Shown: piece by piece, positions 52,879-54,199 of the stretch
How the letters are laid out: each line of letters starts with the position of its first letter
Numbering within the stretch: the stretch's first letter is position 1
IMG/VR virus record: IMGVR_UViG_3300032053_000099
Span: 1 to 54,199 of that record
Source of the DNA: a virus
DNA length: 54,199 nt
Direction: 5' to 3' (one strand)
Notes under the pieces: model-generated
What the model was told of the DNA's origin: nothing
Seen by the model: only the letters and a program-made list of their open reading frames with translations
Databases searched by the model: none
Made by a program: the position numbers and the translations under genes

Positions 52879-54199
52879 ATGAAAAGGCTTCTAGCCGTCT
52901 TTCTTCTGTTCGTTTCTACCTGCCTTGCTCAAGGCCCTGCTAAGACAACCATTTCGGATACGCTGTACGACTCAAGTGGAAACACCCGAAGCGGCTACCT
53001 GATAATCACTAACCGAACGAATTTCACATCTTCAGACAACTACCCGGTTCCGGCTGGGACAGTCAAGTCAATCGTCTCGGCAGGAACAGTCAACCTCCCT
53101 CTTGTGCCCAACATCGGGGCGACCCCATCGGGTACTTCATACGAGGTCGAGTACCATGTCAGTGGGTTGGTCACGAAAGAGTACTGGGTCGTATCCAGCT
53201 CTGGAGGCCCAGTCAAGATCTCCGATGTGCGAGTAATAACTCCGCCCGTCACCACATACGGAACTTTGGCAATAGCCCAGATCACGCCGCCTGCTCCGTG
53301 TCTGGCTGGCTACTTTGTGGAGTGGAGTGGTACAGGATGGCAGTGCTCCGTGATATCCCCTACGATACCACCAGGCACAGCGAACGAAGTATTTGCCACG
53401 AACACGAGTGGGCTGGGAACAGAGTGGCGAGTCTTTGATGCGCCTGGGGGCACTGGGACGGCTCCGAACTGGGCATTCTCTTTTGGCCACATCTCTCTGA
53501 ACCTGCCTATGGCGGCTTCGGCTGGCACTACGGCTGGTTTGCTTAGCAAGACTCAGTACGATGCTCTGAACGCTAAGCAAGGCACTCCGGTGGTGTTGAC
53601 CACAGATGTCTCTGGTATCCTGCCATCGGCGAACGGCGGAACTGGAGTGGCTTACTTCGGAGCCGCTGGCCCAACAGCGCCCAGAACCTACACATTTCCT
53701 GACAGTCCTCAGACGATGGAGTATCAAGCCAACAAGAACACCCCCTATGGCTACGCAGGACTCGGATCGGACGGATTATTAGCTGCGGCTGTAGGCCAGG
53801 AAGTCTGGTCTATAACGGATCTGCTTGAGTACTCAGGGACTTCAGGAAGTGGAGCCACTGCCATTCGGGCTACTGTATCAGCTCCTTCTACCAACGATGT
53901 ACTGACATGGAGTGGGACGAACTGGATTAACCAACCGGCCACGTTGGCCAGCCTCACCCAGATCACAAACCGTTCTCACACGCTGCTAAGTGATATCGGC
54001 ACCAACAGCCATGCAGCGATCGATAACCACATCTCGGCCGCAACGCCTACGCCGCAGTTCGCCCGTGTTGGCGCTGGACAGGCAGCGGACGCAACCGCGC
54101 CTTTTGCTGGCACCATTGATTCGGCGACAACGAATACCATCCTTGACGTTCTGAAATTGACTCGAAGCACTACCGGCACCGCCGGCGATGGCATCGGTA
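52879..54199 (+). CDS. Tail-fibre-like protein with signal peptide (partial, runs off window)
   Basis: 440 codons without a stop to the edge. AAGGAG before ATG 52879. MKRLLAVFLLFVSTCLAQG is a typical signal peptide. Next is a beta domain (ISDTLYDSSGNTRSGYLIIT .. NLPLVPNIGATPSGTSYEV), then fibre-type repeats: ILPSANGGTG, GLLSKTQYDAL, VLTWSGTNWINQ, SHTLLSDIGTNSHAAIDNH. Known: such motifs occur in phage tail fibres. A cleavable signal on a fibre is unusual for a cytoplasmically assembled virion. Confidence 0.75.
   Translation, partial: MKRLLAVFLLFVSTCLAQGPAKTTISDTLYDSSGNTRSGYLIITNRTNFTSSDNYPVPAGTVKSIVSAGTVNLPLVPNIGATPSGTSYEVEYHVSGLVTKEYWVVSSSGGPVKISDVRVITPPVTTYGTLAIAQITPPAPCLAGYFVEWSGTGWQCSVISPTIPPGTANEVFATNTSGLGTEWRVFDAPGGTGTAPNWAFSFGHISLNLPMAASAGTTAGLLSKTQYDALNAKQGTPVVLTTDVSGILPSANGGTGVAYFGAAGPTAPRTYTFPDSPQTMEYQANKNTPYGYAGLGSDGLLAAAVGQEVWSITDLLEYSGTSGSGATAIRATVSAPSTNDVLTWSGTNWINQPATLASLTQITNRSHTLLSDIGTNSHAAIDNHISAATPTPQFARVGAGQAADATAPFAGTIDSATTNTILDVLKLTRSTTGTAGDGIG

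Noticed and set aside
1-54199. CRISPR arrays, IS elements, toxin-antitoxin pairs or retrons
   Set aside because: No spaced palindromic repeat arrays, transposase or reverse transcriptase motifs were seen on either strand.

Overview
The window is a continuous piece of a tailed-phage genome, probably a large myo- or siphovirus, possibly from a metagenome. It carries both terminase subunits, a portal, a tail-fibre-like protein and a T4/SPO1-type replication set. All of the roughly 94 genes I can support lie on the + strand. They are packed with ATGA/GTGA start-stop overlaps and have very few gaps. There is no rRNA, tRNA, integrase, IS element or CRISPR. The only RNA gene recognised is a tmRNA. 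The host cannot be fixed from the sequence: the permuted tmRNA resembles those of alphaproteobacteria and some other lineages, while the fibre N-terminus recalls proteins I associate with Acidobacteriota. Both are weak hints.

Layout. 1-2250: structured noncoding DNA around three small orphan genes, each followed by a GC-rich hairpin. 2250-10430: small genes plus an FtsK-type translocase, an ATP-dependent DNA ligase, a SWIM zinc protein, an extended HU protein, a sigma-like protein and a very acidic/lysine-rich protein. 10509-17299: a probable DNA base hypermodification cluster (radical SAM/SPASM enzyme, two glycosyltransferase-like proteins, an aGPT-Pplase family protein, a thymidylate-synthase-fold dUMP hydroxymethylase candidate, a CX5R phosphatase, an Nmad1-like protein and a sugar-nucleotide epimerase). 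17286-31229: replication, recombination and late transcription (UDG-exonuclease-PolA fusion polymerase, UvsY-like, gp32-like SSB, UvsX/RecA, 5' nuclease, SbcD/SbcC, a gp55-like sigma factor, a Mor-like activator, a PD-(D/E)XK resolvase-like nuclease).

31756-43155 is the packaging and head region: TerS, a circularly permuted tmRNA, a membrane protein, TerL ATPase, three intervening genes (InPase-TopoIB fusion, PI3/4-kinase-like protein, small orphan), the separately encoded TerL nuclease, two small duplicated proteins, portal and head-associated proteins. Five of these proteins carry the same short G-[IVTL]-[KL]-GMKWG tag. A 13-bp hairpin closes the block. 43656-52802 is an accessory region of about 30 small proteins, many with zinc-binding cysteine pairs or one membrane span, plus a cytosine-methyltransferase-like protein and a Nudix hydrolase. 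From 52879 a secreted-looking fibre protein runs off the window.

The most interesting signals are: (1) a two-gene TerL interrupted by a topoisomerase and a lipid-kinase-fold protein that share a tag with the portal; (2) a phage-borne permuted tmRNA with only four bases between its CCA end and its 5' end; (3) an RFPR motif placed at the extreme N- or C-terminus of seven unrelated proteins; (4) the hypermodification cluster; (5) a recurrent GCGTTTCATT element in the rare intergenic gaps.
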